Below, in pieces: positions 47,791-57,600 of a DNA stretch of 64,000 nucleotides (position 1 is its first letter; each line of letters opens with the position of its first letter). The DNA is taken from NCBI GenBank assembly GCA_050084515.1, contig CM114275.1, positions 24,490,001 to 24,554,000 of the forward strand, in the 5' to 3' direction. The position numbers were made by a program, and so were the translations under genes. This stretch comes from Blasia pusilla. Its lineage: Eukaryota > Marchantiophyta > Marchantiopsida > Blasiales. Below the pieces are notes generated by a model that was given only the letters and a program-made list of their open reading frames with translations, had not been told where the DNA came from and did no database searches.

Positions 47791-47796
47791 GATATG

Positions 47797-48063
47797 GATG
47801 GACAAGTTTGGACATATCCATGCATATAGATTGTAAGAGGTTAGGCCCACACTTATAGCTCATAGCGGAAGGCAAGGCAAGGGCAGAAAAGGCAATAAGG
47901 GGGGAGGGAGTCAAGGTGGGAGGAAGAAGAAACAAGAAAATATGGACCACGGAGGCAAGTGGGGGGAGGAAGAAGGGGGAGGTGGGGTCCATACGGAAAA
48001 GTCCCATAGGATGGACGAAAGCCACACACATGGACATGTCTGCGGACATGGAATATATCTATA
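47797..48063. mobile_element. MITE-like element, copy b
   Basis: It shares the interior and left end (GGATGGACAAGTTTGG) with copy a at 32260-32556, including AAGGCAAGGGCA, GGGGGGAGGGAGT and GAAGAAACAAGAAAATATGG, and the right boundary TGCAACCTTG. Its right inverted repeat is degraded. Confidence 0.6.
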
Positions 48064-48069
48064 TGCAAC

Positions 48070-48510
48070 CTTGCACCTATCCAAACTATCATATAGTTCA
48101 ATGCTTAAACAATATTGAGTGATGGCTAGGTTCTCAAACGCCATGGGTATCACTCGTTCAAAGAATTAAATCCATGAGAACACATCTTGATCCACACATA
48201 TAAATCATTTGTTTATCTAGATCCATGACCTCCACTAAATCCACAAAGAATTCCGTTAGTAAGTCATGAAGTCATTCGTAAAGTAAAATAAGTTGAAAAG
48301 GAAACCAAGAGTATTTGTTGAGAGAAATGATACTATATAACCAATGATGAAACATATAGGTTCAAATCTACCAAGTATCCATGTTGCATGCCATCCTTAT
48401 GCAAAATCCTCTCCACCATCTTGACCACCTTCCTTACTTATCCATTAGTCTTAAGATGATCCCTTGATGTGGTACGGCGATCAATATAGGCATGGTTACA
48501 GAAGATATGA
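48070..48510 (-). pseudogene. MT-gypsy copy IV: decayed integrase scrap
   Basis: On the minus strand, short blocks match copy II integrase in order: the region of 'RDHPEADG' and 'DHRTT' near 48430-48490 and the region of MTFENLAIAQH near 48110-48150. The plus strand reads TGGCTAGGTTCTCAAACGCCATGGGTATCAC, like the reverse complement of 59790-59825. No open frame remains. Confidence 0.55.
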
Positions 48511-48918
48511 ATCTCTACCCATCCCTTGGTCAATCAACAATATTTTTGGCTCACCAAAATTACTCAACACTCATTCCAAAAAATATATCTGCAAATATTT
48601 TGCCTCAACTATTGGATAATGTCTCTCAATGTGTTTCTTCCTTGAGAGAATTACTTGATTATTTGCCAAAATTAATACTACTAATATTATTTGCATATAT
48701 GGAAATTGTATTAAACATTATAAGACTTTATCTACAAGTAGTTTGCTCATAAATGTGCACACAAACATAGTCTTTTTTTTTTATAGATATAAACAAGTTC
48801 GTGTACTTATTTTTGTTATATAGAAAAACTTGTCTATGCAAGAAGTTTCATGCACCTAAACTCACTTCTTTCTCACACTTTCCTTCCCTCCTTCTTCCCA
48901 CTCCTCATTCCCTTACTT

Positions 48919-48957
48919 CATCCCCCCCCCTTACCCCTTACCCCTTACCCCATCCCC
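48919..48957. repeat. C-rich low-complexity tract
   Basis: CCCCCCCCTTACCCCTTACC and onward, a CCCCTTA-type repeat in an AT-rich spacer with no gene (48520-49690). Confidence 0.8.
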
Positions 48958-49689
48958 TCTTCCTTGCTTTCGAGTGTTTTGCAGCTTTGCGCATGCATCT
49001 TATTTGGGTGAAAATTGCGAGTCTGACTTGCGAGAGGCTCAAAAACTTTCCAACGGTGGAGAATTGCAAATTAAACTTACAAGTGAAATTTTTTTAATCA
49101 TTTCCAAATAGGTTTGGTTTTACCCATTCTTGTATGGTGGAGCCTACAAAGGATAGGCCCTAGTCTTTAGTGGGAGCACTATTCAACAAGGACCTCCAAC
49201 TCTACTTAAAAGAAACTAGACGTACTATGAGGTGGATCTCCTCCTGCATTGAGTTCTCCTCTAGAGCATCCTCTTCACCCTCATTATTGGAGAGATCCTT
49301 TGAATAAAGGTATTCTCCCATGACCTAAATAGCGGAGGAATGATGTCCCTTTGTCGTGGTTGACGTAAGCACGCATATCCCTTGCCATTCCTCCTCCATC
49401 TTGTTGCCATCATAATGCAACATCTTGCGAATTTGTTGTACCATGCACACAATGTGAAATTAGTGTCTTTGGTGAAAATGACTAAATAAAAGAGATTACA
49501 TTAAATCCTACCAAGAGTTTGACAAATTGATCATTATTTAGTGGATTTTATGGTCAGAGAAGATTTGATCGCAAATCTCCCATCCATACCCACTTTATCT
49601 ATTTTTGTAAGAATATGATGCTCCCCATTGTTACATCTTTCATGGCAAATTTGAGAATATCCTCGCAAGACTTTGAGGGAGGTTGGAGG

Positions 49690-49924
49690 CCAAGTACAAC
49701 AGGTTGAGGATGACATGTTAAAAAATGGGGTTACTTGTAAGTGTAGGTAGCCCTACTACTCATTTGATTTGGGGCCATTCAAAGCCTATTTGAGGAACAT
49801 GCTATTTTTAGTAAGTTCCCTATTTGGATGGAATTGACTTTATTTCTTAGAAGGTTATCCTTAACCTACTATTGTGGGTTTAGGGTCAAGGAATTGACTT
49901 TCTTGCACATGTCACCAAGAACAA

Positions 49925-49989
<65 letters not shown>

Positions 49990-50368
49990 GTGAGATAGAT
50001 ACTTGATTTACAAAGAGATAATGAGTTTAAACCCTTCAAAGATCTCTCTCCTTGGGTAGACCCCCTTCCCTCTTCCAAGCTCTCTCCACAATAATCTATG
50101 TTTGCATGTCACCTCTTTGGCTCTTGACCTTCTGTAGTAGGTCAAGGGCCACTTCCCAAAGTTGAAAGTCAAATGTACTTAAAACTACAACTTAGCAAAA
50201 ATAATAAGTTTCTCGATATGACTCCAAATAAGCCCAAACGAAGGGGAAACCTGCTCTTTCAGGTTATCCATGGCCTCAACAAGTCATCTTTGACTTCTTA
50301 AGGCTGTCCTCTACTATCCTCAAAGGAGCTCTACTATATCTCATCGATCTATCTTAAGAGACGTGATA
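49690..50368. repeat. Inverted pair of LTR fragments joined by a (GA)n microsatellite
   Basis: The left arm (about 49690-49928, plus orientation) and right arm (50368-49990, minus orientation) both match the solo LTR at 57866-58482: AGGTTGAGGATGACATG, then TTGGGGCCATTC and TAAGTTCCC on the left; GAGCAGGTTTCCCCTTCGTTT, TGGCCCTTGACCTACTACA and TCAAGAGCCAAAGAGG on the right. (GA)n occupies 49929-49987. The right arm begins TATCACGTCTC at 50368 (minus), a decayed LTR start. Confidence 0.75.
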
Positions 50369-50644
50369 TATGATTTCATGAATTTCAAATTTACTTAAAT
50401 AATACGGGAATGTCATTTGGACTATCCTTATATAGTTTAAGAATATTTTGGGGAGTTTTTTTATTAGTCCCATTGGATTTCTTAGAGTATTTGTGATTAG
50501 ATAAAGGTACTTGTATTTGCAATTTCAATGCAACAAATTGAAAAAGCAAGCTTTTAGCTTTATTTTTGTTAAAGTAATTGGATGAGAATGTTGATGGTTT
50601 AGACTATTACTTATAACCTATGCATATACTTTTGGATGGTGAAT

Positions 50645-50648
50645 ACCC
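50645..50648. other. Target-site duplication of MT-gypsy copy II, left copy (ACCC)
   Basis: ACCC precedes the A1 start; ACCC also follows B2 at 61096-61099. A 4-bp match alone could be chance, but it falls exactly at both predicted ends. Confidence 0.7.
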
Positions 50649-51128
50649 TATCACATCTGAGTAGTCGATAGGCCGAAATCTATCGTGGATAGGGCGTAGG
50701 AGCCAGCGGACTATCTTGAGTGTAACTTTGTCCCATGGTGTCGGATGAGGTTGAGGATAGGTCCGTTATGTCAGGAACGTTGTTTCTGATAACTTTCATG
50801 TAGAGGTCTTTTACATCCGGGTGACTTGTTGACCAGGTCACCCGCCCCTAGTAACCTGTGCGCGTAGGTTACCAAAGGGAGGGCTATTTTTAGGTGAAGA
50901 GCCTTTTGGCTCTTCCCAACCCTATATAAGAGAGGAAGGTGGCTTTCTTAAGCCATCTTTCTCATGTTGGGCCGTTGGAACACCTTTCTTGTATGTGTGT
51001 GAGATATGACTAGGGTGCTAGCGTCCGGATTCCTTGATAGCACAGGGTGGACGAGTCTCAACATGTCGATGTAGATTGAGGAGTGGAGTTTTAGGCCGGG
51101 TGTGCCATTTTTACTACTCTTTATTTTT
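50649..51128 (+). repeat. MT-gypsy II terminal repeat A1 (5' LTR-like)
   Basis: It begins TATCACATCTGAG (TG changed to TA) and matches A2 (60479-60957) at well over 90 percent by eye until CTTTATTTTT, where the two part. It contains the core promoter. After 51128 the leader follows directly, as in copy III, and not the B segment found after A2. Confidence 0.92.
50897..50930 (+). promoter_or_regulatory. MT-gypsy core promoter: hairpin plus TATA box
   Basis: GAAGAGCCTTTTGGCTCTTC (50897-50916) is a perfect 8-bp stem with a TTTT loop. It is followed by CCCTATATAAGAG with TATATAAG at 50923-50930. The hairpin is kept unchanged in copy III (32888-32907); in A2 the TATA box is intact (60752-60759) but one arm has decayed. 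Confidence 0.75.
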
Positions 51129-52420
51129 ACATGAGAAAGATGTCAGGGGGCTGGTGGAAACTTGTTGTTTGCAGGTAGGCAAGCGAGTTGCCTTGGTCGG
51201 GAGCCCTGGAGACGCGTGTGTTGTAGGTGTTGGTCATTGTTCTGTTCGAAAGACCGTGGGCGGAAGCGCTGTCCATTTTTCTCAGATTTTGCTGGTGCGT
51301 ATCGATGGGGGACAGCAACCGAGTGTAGTGTGTGGTGGGGTGTCGGGTGTACGGGAGTGAGGGTGTCGGGAGAAGAAAAGGGTAGGTTTGGGTCTTGCAG
51401 CTGCCGGGGGGCTGTCAAGTAAAGGCGGCTAGGTTAGGTTGCGAAAGCTAGGTTTAGGGCGGACGGGCGAGGGGCGCGGACGGGCAGACGGAGGGAACGA
51501 AAGGGCAAGGGGCGCGGAAAGGCGGACACCCCTCACTCCTGCATTTACTTTCCCTCCCCCCCCCCCCCCCTCCCCCACGCATTTAGTACCCATAGGGCTG
51601 CGGGCCGAAAGGCCCTCCCCACCCCCGCATTTAGTACCCATAGGGATGAGGACCGGAAGGCCCCGCATTTACTACCTTTGGACGTGGTTGCGCATGGGCA
51701 ACATGGTAGAGCCAGGGCATACGTCGTTGAGAGTTCGGATGTGGCCGGGATCATGTTCACGTGGTCGGACAGGGCATACGTGGTAGGAGTGGAGGCCGAC
51801 TAGGGTGAGTCAGGTTACATGCCGCGTGTGGAAATGGACGGAGAGGTTTGCGCGACATGATGTTTTTGGGCGCGATAGGGCGTTGCGAGAGTTGACGATG
51901 GAGGGGCAGTGCGCATGATGCCGACGGGTTGTCCGCATTAGTTGACGGGAGGAACGATGTGTTGGTTGAGGAGAGTGTTGTGTTGCGAGGTTGTCATATC
52001 ACGTGGAGGAGTGGATGTTGACGGTGCAATAGGTTGGAGGGCGTGATAAGGTTACCCATTCGAGTCCCTTTTCCCGTACTTGTCATGTGTGATTGAGAGT
52101 GCTGGGTATCGGGTAGTAGCTGGTGCTAGGTGGGTGCAGTGATGGTGACAAGTTTAGATTCTGTTCATGTGTAGCATGTTGGTGGATATACGGCGGTTGC
52201 CGAGTAGGGATCGCGTGTATGACCCGAGAGAGTGTCGCTAGGTTAAGTGAGTCAGTTGGGAGGCTCATGGTGAGCCCGAGTGTTGAGTGTGCGTGAGGCC
52301 GGGTATGTCATCACGGGATTGATGTTAGCATAGGTGAGCTAGTGAGGGGTGTGGGACACTCTCGGTGAGTCTGAGTGCTTGAGCGGATGAGACAGGGTTT
52401 GTCATCACGACGTTCTTCCA
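51129..52420 (+). other. MT-gypsy II leader, noncoding
   Basis: About 1.3 kb between A1 and gag, conserved in part with copy III. It has no clear primer-binding site: copy III shows TGGTATAGAGC at 33279, one base short of the initiator-tRNA match, but this is not conserved here. The leader contains a run of C (about 51555-51570), a repeated segment CGCATTTAGTACCCATAGGG and a stem GGGCC-GAAA-GGCCC at 51602-51615. Confidence 0.7.
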
Positions 52421-52424
52421 GGGT

Positions 52425-53884
52425 TTGGAAGAACGGGGTAGTGCGAGCAATAGTAGTGGTGTGACACGGAGTGGAGTGAGATACCGAGGGGTTACCAGTG
52501 AGGAGCTACCTCGACATCCATCCGTGGCCGGATCGTCATCACTAGACACTGGGTCTGGTGACGAGATCGCAGACAGAGACAGTAGTACTTGGCAGGAGAT
52601 GGACGACATGGGCCATCGGGGCATGCGTCGTTTCTTGGGTGCAGTGGGCACCATCTACTTAGATGATTTTATCCAGGAGTTCGACATGTGGTGCGACTTC
52701 CAAGAGATACGGACCCTGACACGGTCAACCCTTTCATGGCATGGAAGGGGTTGTTCCAGCACTTGGAGGGTCCTCTGATGGATGACTACATGGAGTTTTG
52801 ATCACTATATTTAGTAGAGATCGATGCCTGGAGGATGTATTCGGCTCCAGGGTATGTGTCTACTAGTGTTCGCGAGGCATATGATGGGATTGTGAGAGGA
52901 GAGAGATCCACACCATCAGCCCGGAGACTAGATGGAGAGGAGGGCAGTGAGATAGGCGATGTGGCAGAGACCTCTGGTGGTAGAGGGCCACCCTGCTTGA
53001 GCCCCACAGTGGAGTTCTTCCGACAGTTGTGGAAGAGCTACGAGGGCGTATGCACCGACAAGTTGAAGAGTCTACAGGATTTTCAGCGACGATCGGGTGA
53101 GAGTCTGAGAGAGGCATTCACACGCATGAGGAGGCTGATCATTGCTACGTATGGAGTGACTAAGGCGCAGTCACTATAGTATTGGTATGGGGTTCAGGAC
53201 CGAGAACTACGGAGGAGAGACCCAGATGCGGTGCTGATTCATACAGCGAAGCCCATATTGAAGGTGGTCTTTGAGTTGTCTGAGCGTATTGAGCTCAACA
53301 TGAGTGAGGAGCAGGTATTGACCACTAGATTTTCTCGAGAGTCGACAGGTCCACGAGCGACGGTGACCCCACAGGTGCCACAGCGAGCACCAGTACCACG
53401 GGAGCGGGCTTGTGTGCCCAGAGAGCAGGGCGGGTACTGTCAGCCTATGAGGCAATGACCCGTACCTACATATGTTGCCCAGTAGGGACCGATGTGGTCT
53501 TGTTGGACGTGTGGAGGGACCCATAGGCAGAGAGAGTGCCCACAGCATGGGAGAGGACCACCTGCGCCTCCGATTGCTCAAGAGCCACACATGATGGCCC
53601 CACCATAGCACCAGTGTGAATATTGCCACAGATATGATCACACTAGGGATAGATGTTTTGACCTTTGCCGAGGGGCACGTCCAGAGGTAGGCCGAGGGCC
53701 TGGGGGCGATCATCCTGGAGGAAGTCGGGGAGTTCTTCTTGGACTTGGTGGTAGAGGACCACCACCAGCCAGAGGAGATGGAGTAGGAGCACCAGAGCCG
53801 ACATTTTCTCTCACGTATCGATCAGTTGGAGCAGAGGATTGCTGCCATGACGATGATGTAGCTTAGGGAAGGCACGGAGCTGTG
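52425..53884 (+). pseudogene. MT-gypsy II gag with two zinc knuckles
   Basis: The N-terminal part has TIYLDDFIQEFDMWCDFQEI; after a frameshift near 52735 follow [15 protein letters not shown] and 'LQDFQRRSGESLREAFTRMR', the capsid-like signature. Two knuckles are seen: CWTCGGTHRQREC (about 53498-53536; one residue shorter than the norm before His) and CEYCHRYDHTRDRC (about 53616-53657; canonical C-x2-C-x4-H-x4-C). In-frame TAG stops at 53177, 53483 and 53606 share one frame. Gag would package the RNA. Confidence 0.85.
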
Positions 53885-54190
53885 AGCAACTAGTGTGACT
53901 CCGGCTTCTACCTCTTACCCTGACCTGGGTGAGGATCTGCCAGTATGGAGTTTATGTGTAGTGCAGCCCACGTTGAGGCAGCTGCAGTGGTGTTTCGGGG
54001 TGCTGCGAGAGGCACCAAGCCACCGAGAGGTGGAGTTGAGATTGACCCACCAGAGGGGACCGGTGGGCGGCAGGCCGGGGTTCCATAGTCATTCACATTG
54101 TCGGAGGCACTACACACACCATCGATGGTGCCTCGATGACCAGCGGTGCCTAGAACTCAGGCGCCTACATTGATGTCATGAGGAGTTGGA

Positions 54191-54880
54191 GTGACAACTC
54201 TTATGCCGGCTCGAGTGGAGTCAATTTTGACCACGGTGTTGGAGGTGGCCACCAGAGTGAGTCAGACTCCACTATTTTCTGCCATAGAGTTGGCGACGTT
54301 GGGAGTTGGACCAACTGAGGTGTTCCGATTGGCCGCCACTTTGTGTGAGCGTGGAGAGATGACTGCTTCTTGTTCAGAGGTAGTTGAGGAGGTGGTGGAC
54401 TTGCCCTCAGAGCCGGTGGTTAGGACGTTCCCCACAGAGTCATGGCATGCGGCGGCGGCGAAGTTGGTAGATATGCCAGCTCGACCGGCCATAGAGTGAG
54501 CAGTGGTGACACATGGAGTAGTGTTATTGGATAACCGAGCTGGAGTATTTCGCTTGGTTAGTCCGACGGGGACAATATACCACCCGCAGCGCGTCCTACT
54601 TGCTTCGGGAGCGCAACCCTTGATGTTAGGGAAGGCGGCGTGTTTAGCGTTGGGGTTACGGAAGGCCGACATTGAGCCTTGTCCCTTCGAGATACAGACC
54701 TCGATTGGGGGCATGTCACCCACGCAGTATATGGCTCGACAGGAGATAGTTGTAAGAGTCCAGCTAGAGCATGAGACGGATAGTGCTATGGTGCGCACAC
54801 GTGCGATCGACGACACTTGCCGAGTAAATGCGATGTCTTTGGTGGGGGAGTACATCATTATATCCCCTAGGATTCATCCT
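54191..54880 (+). pseudogene. MT-gypsy II linker and aspartic protease (active site lost)
   Basis: The conserved linker GPTEVFRLAATLCERG precedes LLASGAQPLMLGKAACLALG, where the catalytic Asp of DSGA is replaced by Ala at 54602-54604. The fold continues with FEIQTSIGGMSPTQYMARQE. A TGA at 54497-54499 separates linker and protease. Copy I keeps the Asp. The stretch 53885-54190 is a poorly conserved, stop-containing linker. Confidence 0.82.
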
Positions 54881-55269
54881 TGACTTCTGGGAGGAGACCG
54901 TTGCTTATCGGCAAGGGTGGCGGTCAGGTGACGGCCGGATGAATCAGTTACCCATGCAGTTTGCGGGACGAGGTGGTCGATTACGAGACGAGTCTGTGAC
55001 CACGTTGGCGGCTTTCACAGGTAGTGTTAGCTGGCCAGGAGAGTTGTTGGAGGGGAACGCACATGTAGAGGATGTCCTAGTAGCGGATAGTCCCATGGAG
55101 AGACAGGGCATGGTGGGTGTCTCTTCCCATGTTGGCGAGACCTCTTCACCATTGTGGGGTACAACTCGAGAGCTACGGAGGAGTGCCGACGACCTCGTGA
55201 GGCAGGCGTGGAGTCATGGTTTTATCCCGGAGCAGCGAGAGTCATGTGGCGATCGGGCTCTTGGAGTGG

Positions 55270-56290
55270 AGACGTTGACCCCACTGGATACCACACCCGT
55301 TGTGTGGCAGTGCCTAGATGAGGGTGTTAGGGTGTTAGATCTCTTCGGAGGGATTAGCATCGGATTGGCTGCAGTATTGCAGGCGGGCATACGGGTGCAT
55401 TAGTACCTTTATGTGGAGAGAGATGAGACCGCGCGGCGAGTATCATTATGTCACGTGGCAAGATTGGTCCAAAGGTATTTTGAGTTGTTGTCGGTATCTG
55501 TAGCACGGGGATATCAGCATACACTACCCGCCAACATCTCTTTGGTGGGGGCGCAGGATCTTGATAGAGTTGGCACCATTCATTTGGTGATTGTTGGATG
55601 GCCATGTTAGGGTCATTCATCAAGCTGGCCGAGGATTTGGATTGCAAGATCCAAGGTCAGGGATGTTTTGGGAGATGCTCGGGGTAGTACGACACTTGCA
55701 CGAGAGTCAGACATGTTCTCCAACATACATCTTGGAGAACGTGCTATTTTTGGGAGACACTCGTGCACGTGTGATGACGAGTGTGTATCAGGTGAGGTCC
55801 TGGTTGGGACCTCCTGTGTTATTAGATGTTGCTAGAGTTGGATCACGTGCCCATCGTCCACAAAGGTGATGGATGAACCCGATACCATGAGAGGTACTGA
55901 GTCGAGCATATGATGGAGTCCAGATATCACCACATCTCAAATTGGATGCTATTTTGGGCTCAGGGCGTCGATCTCAGGTGGTGACACGGGATGATAGACC
56001 ACCGTTGGCCATGGCCAATAGGGTGGGGGAGTTGAGGGCAGCCTTACCTACGTTGGTGAGCTTCCCAGCATCCCATGCCTTTCGTCAGGGAGGGCCATGC
56101 TTGATTTGGGATGAGGTGACCGGCGCATTGGAGGAGCCTATAGCAGATGAGCACGAGCGCGCCATGGGGTTCACTACCGGTACCACGGCGATGCCAGGGA
56201 TGACTGAGGCATCCCGGAGATAGGTGTTGGGGCAGGCGATGGACCTCAACTGTCTCACATGGATAGTCAGCCTAGGTATGGCTGAGCAGA
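55270..56290 (+). pseudogene. C5-cytosine DNA methyltransferase domain in MT-gypsy II (DNMT3-type)
   Basis: Motif I, VRVLDLFGGISIGLAAVLQA (cofactor site, better than in copy I); YLYVERDETARR; motif IV, LVIVGWPC followed by TAG then G (the PCQG nucleophile loop with CAG changed to TAG); motif VI, YILENVLFLGDTRARV; SRAHRPQR then W-M-N, the DNMT3-like HRARxFWGN segment; target-recognition-like stretch PLAMANRVGELRAALPTLVS; MGFTTG box and LGQAMDLNCLTW. Stops at 55401, 55608, 55867 and 56221, with one frameshift between 55611 and 55640. Canonical motif order excludes DRM. The domain lies between protease and RT at the same place as in copy I, so it is a fixed part of the element. Predicted reaction: methyl transfer from S-adenosylmethionine to cytosine C5. 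Confidence 0.9.
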
Positions 56291-56576
56291 GACGGATGCG
56301 AGTGTCATCCATGCCGTCATGTCCACGAGTTGGACCATAGCCTACAGGTTCTTTACAGGCATTGGCTGGGGGTGAGACGAGGAGAGATAGGCACCCATGG
56401 ACTTTCTGGGACATCGTTCGAGCAGAGAGTGTGAAGGAGGCTAGAGTAGCCCATGTTCATTTTTTGGATGTGGAGTATGGTGTAGGAGGTTAGAGTGGAG
56501 TGGATGTTGCGGAGGTGGCTAGGGTTGCTACATAGCAACCAAAGCTGGAGGTTGCGTCCTCTCCGAGTGAGGTCAC

Positions 56577-57600
56577 GATGGAGACTTGGGAGCCTGTGAT
56601 AGGTCTCAAGTTGATAGGAGGAGAGCGACAGCGAGTTCATAGGTTTTTGAGAGGGCATGTTAGTTGTTTTGCCTTGAGTATGAGAGACTTGGATACGCTG
56701 AAAGGTCTGGGATACAGATTGAGTTGGCTCGTGATATGCCGATCTTTCGTCGACCCTACAGGTATTTCGATATGGAGCGAGCCTTGATTCAGAGCAGGAG
56801 TCAGGACTTGTTGGAGGCAGCTTTTGTGGAGTTATCACATGGGGAGTATGCATCTGCCACAGTCATGCCGGCGAAGAAGGATATGTATGGCAATTGGACG
56901 GATAGGCGGATGTGTGCAGATTACTGTCCTATCAACCGACAGACAAGGTCAGATCGGTACGCCATGCCTACTCCTGAGGAGATCTTTGATGGAGTAGGAC
57001 ATGCGAAGATATTCAATACTTTAGATCTCCATGCTTGGCTATCATGAGCTTCCTATCAGGTTGGAGGACAGGGAGAAGACAACATTCTGGGGGATAGATT
57101 GGTTCGGGCGAGATTTCTTGTATCAGTGGCGGTTCTTACCATTTGGGTTGAAGAAGGCGTCTGTAGAGTTTCAGAGAGTAATGGATAGGATTCTGGCTTG
57201 CTTGGATTTTGTACGATGTTACATAGATGATATTCTTATCTTTAGTTCCACGGTTGAGGAGCATGAGCGACAATTGGAGGAGGTGTTTCGGCGTTTGCAA
57301 TTACATGGACTGAAGTTACATCCAGGCAAGTGCAGATTCTTTCATGAGCAGATTGAGTACTTTGGACACACCATATACCCGAGTGGGTTAGGCGTTCAGC
57401 AGACGAAGGTAGAGGCTATTGCGCAGATTCCACGCCCTTCAGATGTGAGTCGAGTTCGAGCATTTCTTGGACTGGCGAACTTCTATCGACGGTATGTCAA
57501 GGGTTTAAGTGCGATCGCAAAGTCTTTGACCTTGTTGACGAGACTTGATCAGGTTTGGTTCTGGGGAGATGATGAGGAGCGAGCATTTCAGGAGCTCATT
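56577..57600 (+). pseudogene. MT-gypsy II reverse transcriptase
   Basis: METWEPVIGLKLIGGERQRV opens RT, then PIFRRPYRYFDMERALIQSR, NWTDRRMCADYCPINRQT, RYAMPTPEEIFDGVG, LYQWRFLPFGLKKASVEFQR and the active-site box CYIDDILIFSS (about 57217-57249). The connection region HPGKCRFFHEQIEYFGHTIY and VRAFLGLANFYRRYVKGLS follow. Frameshifts near 56715 and 57035 break it. The sequence type resembles gypsy pol known from Klebsormidium and non-seed plants (from memory). Confidence 0.93.
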
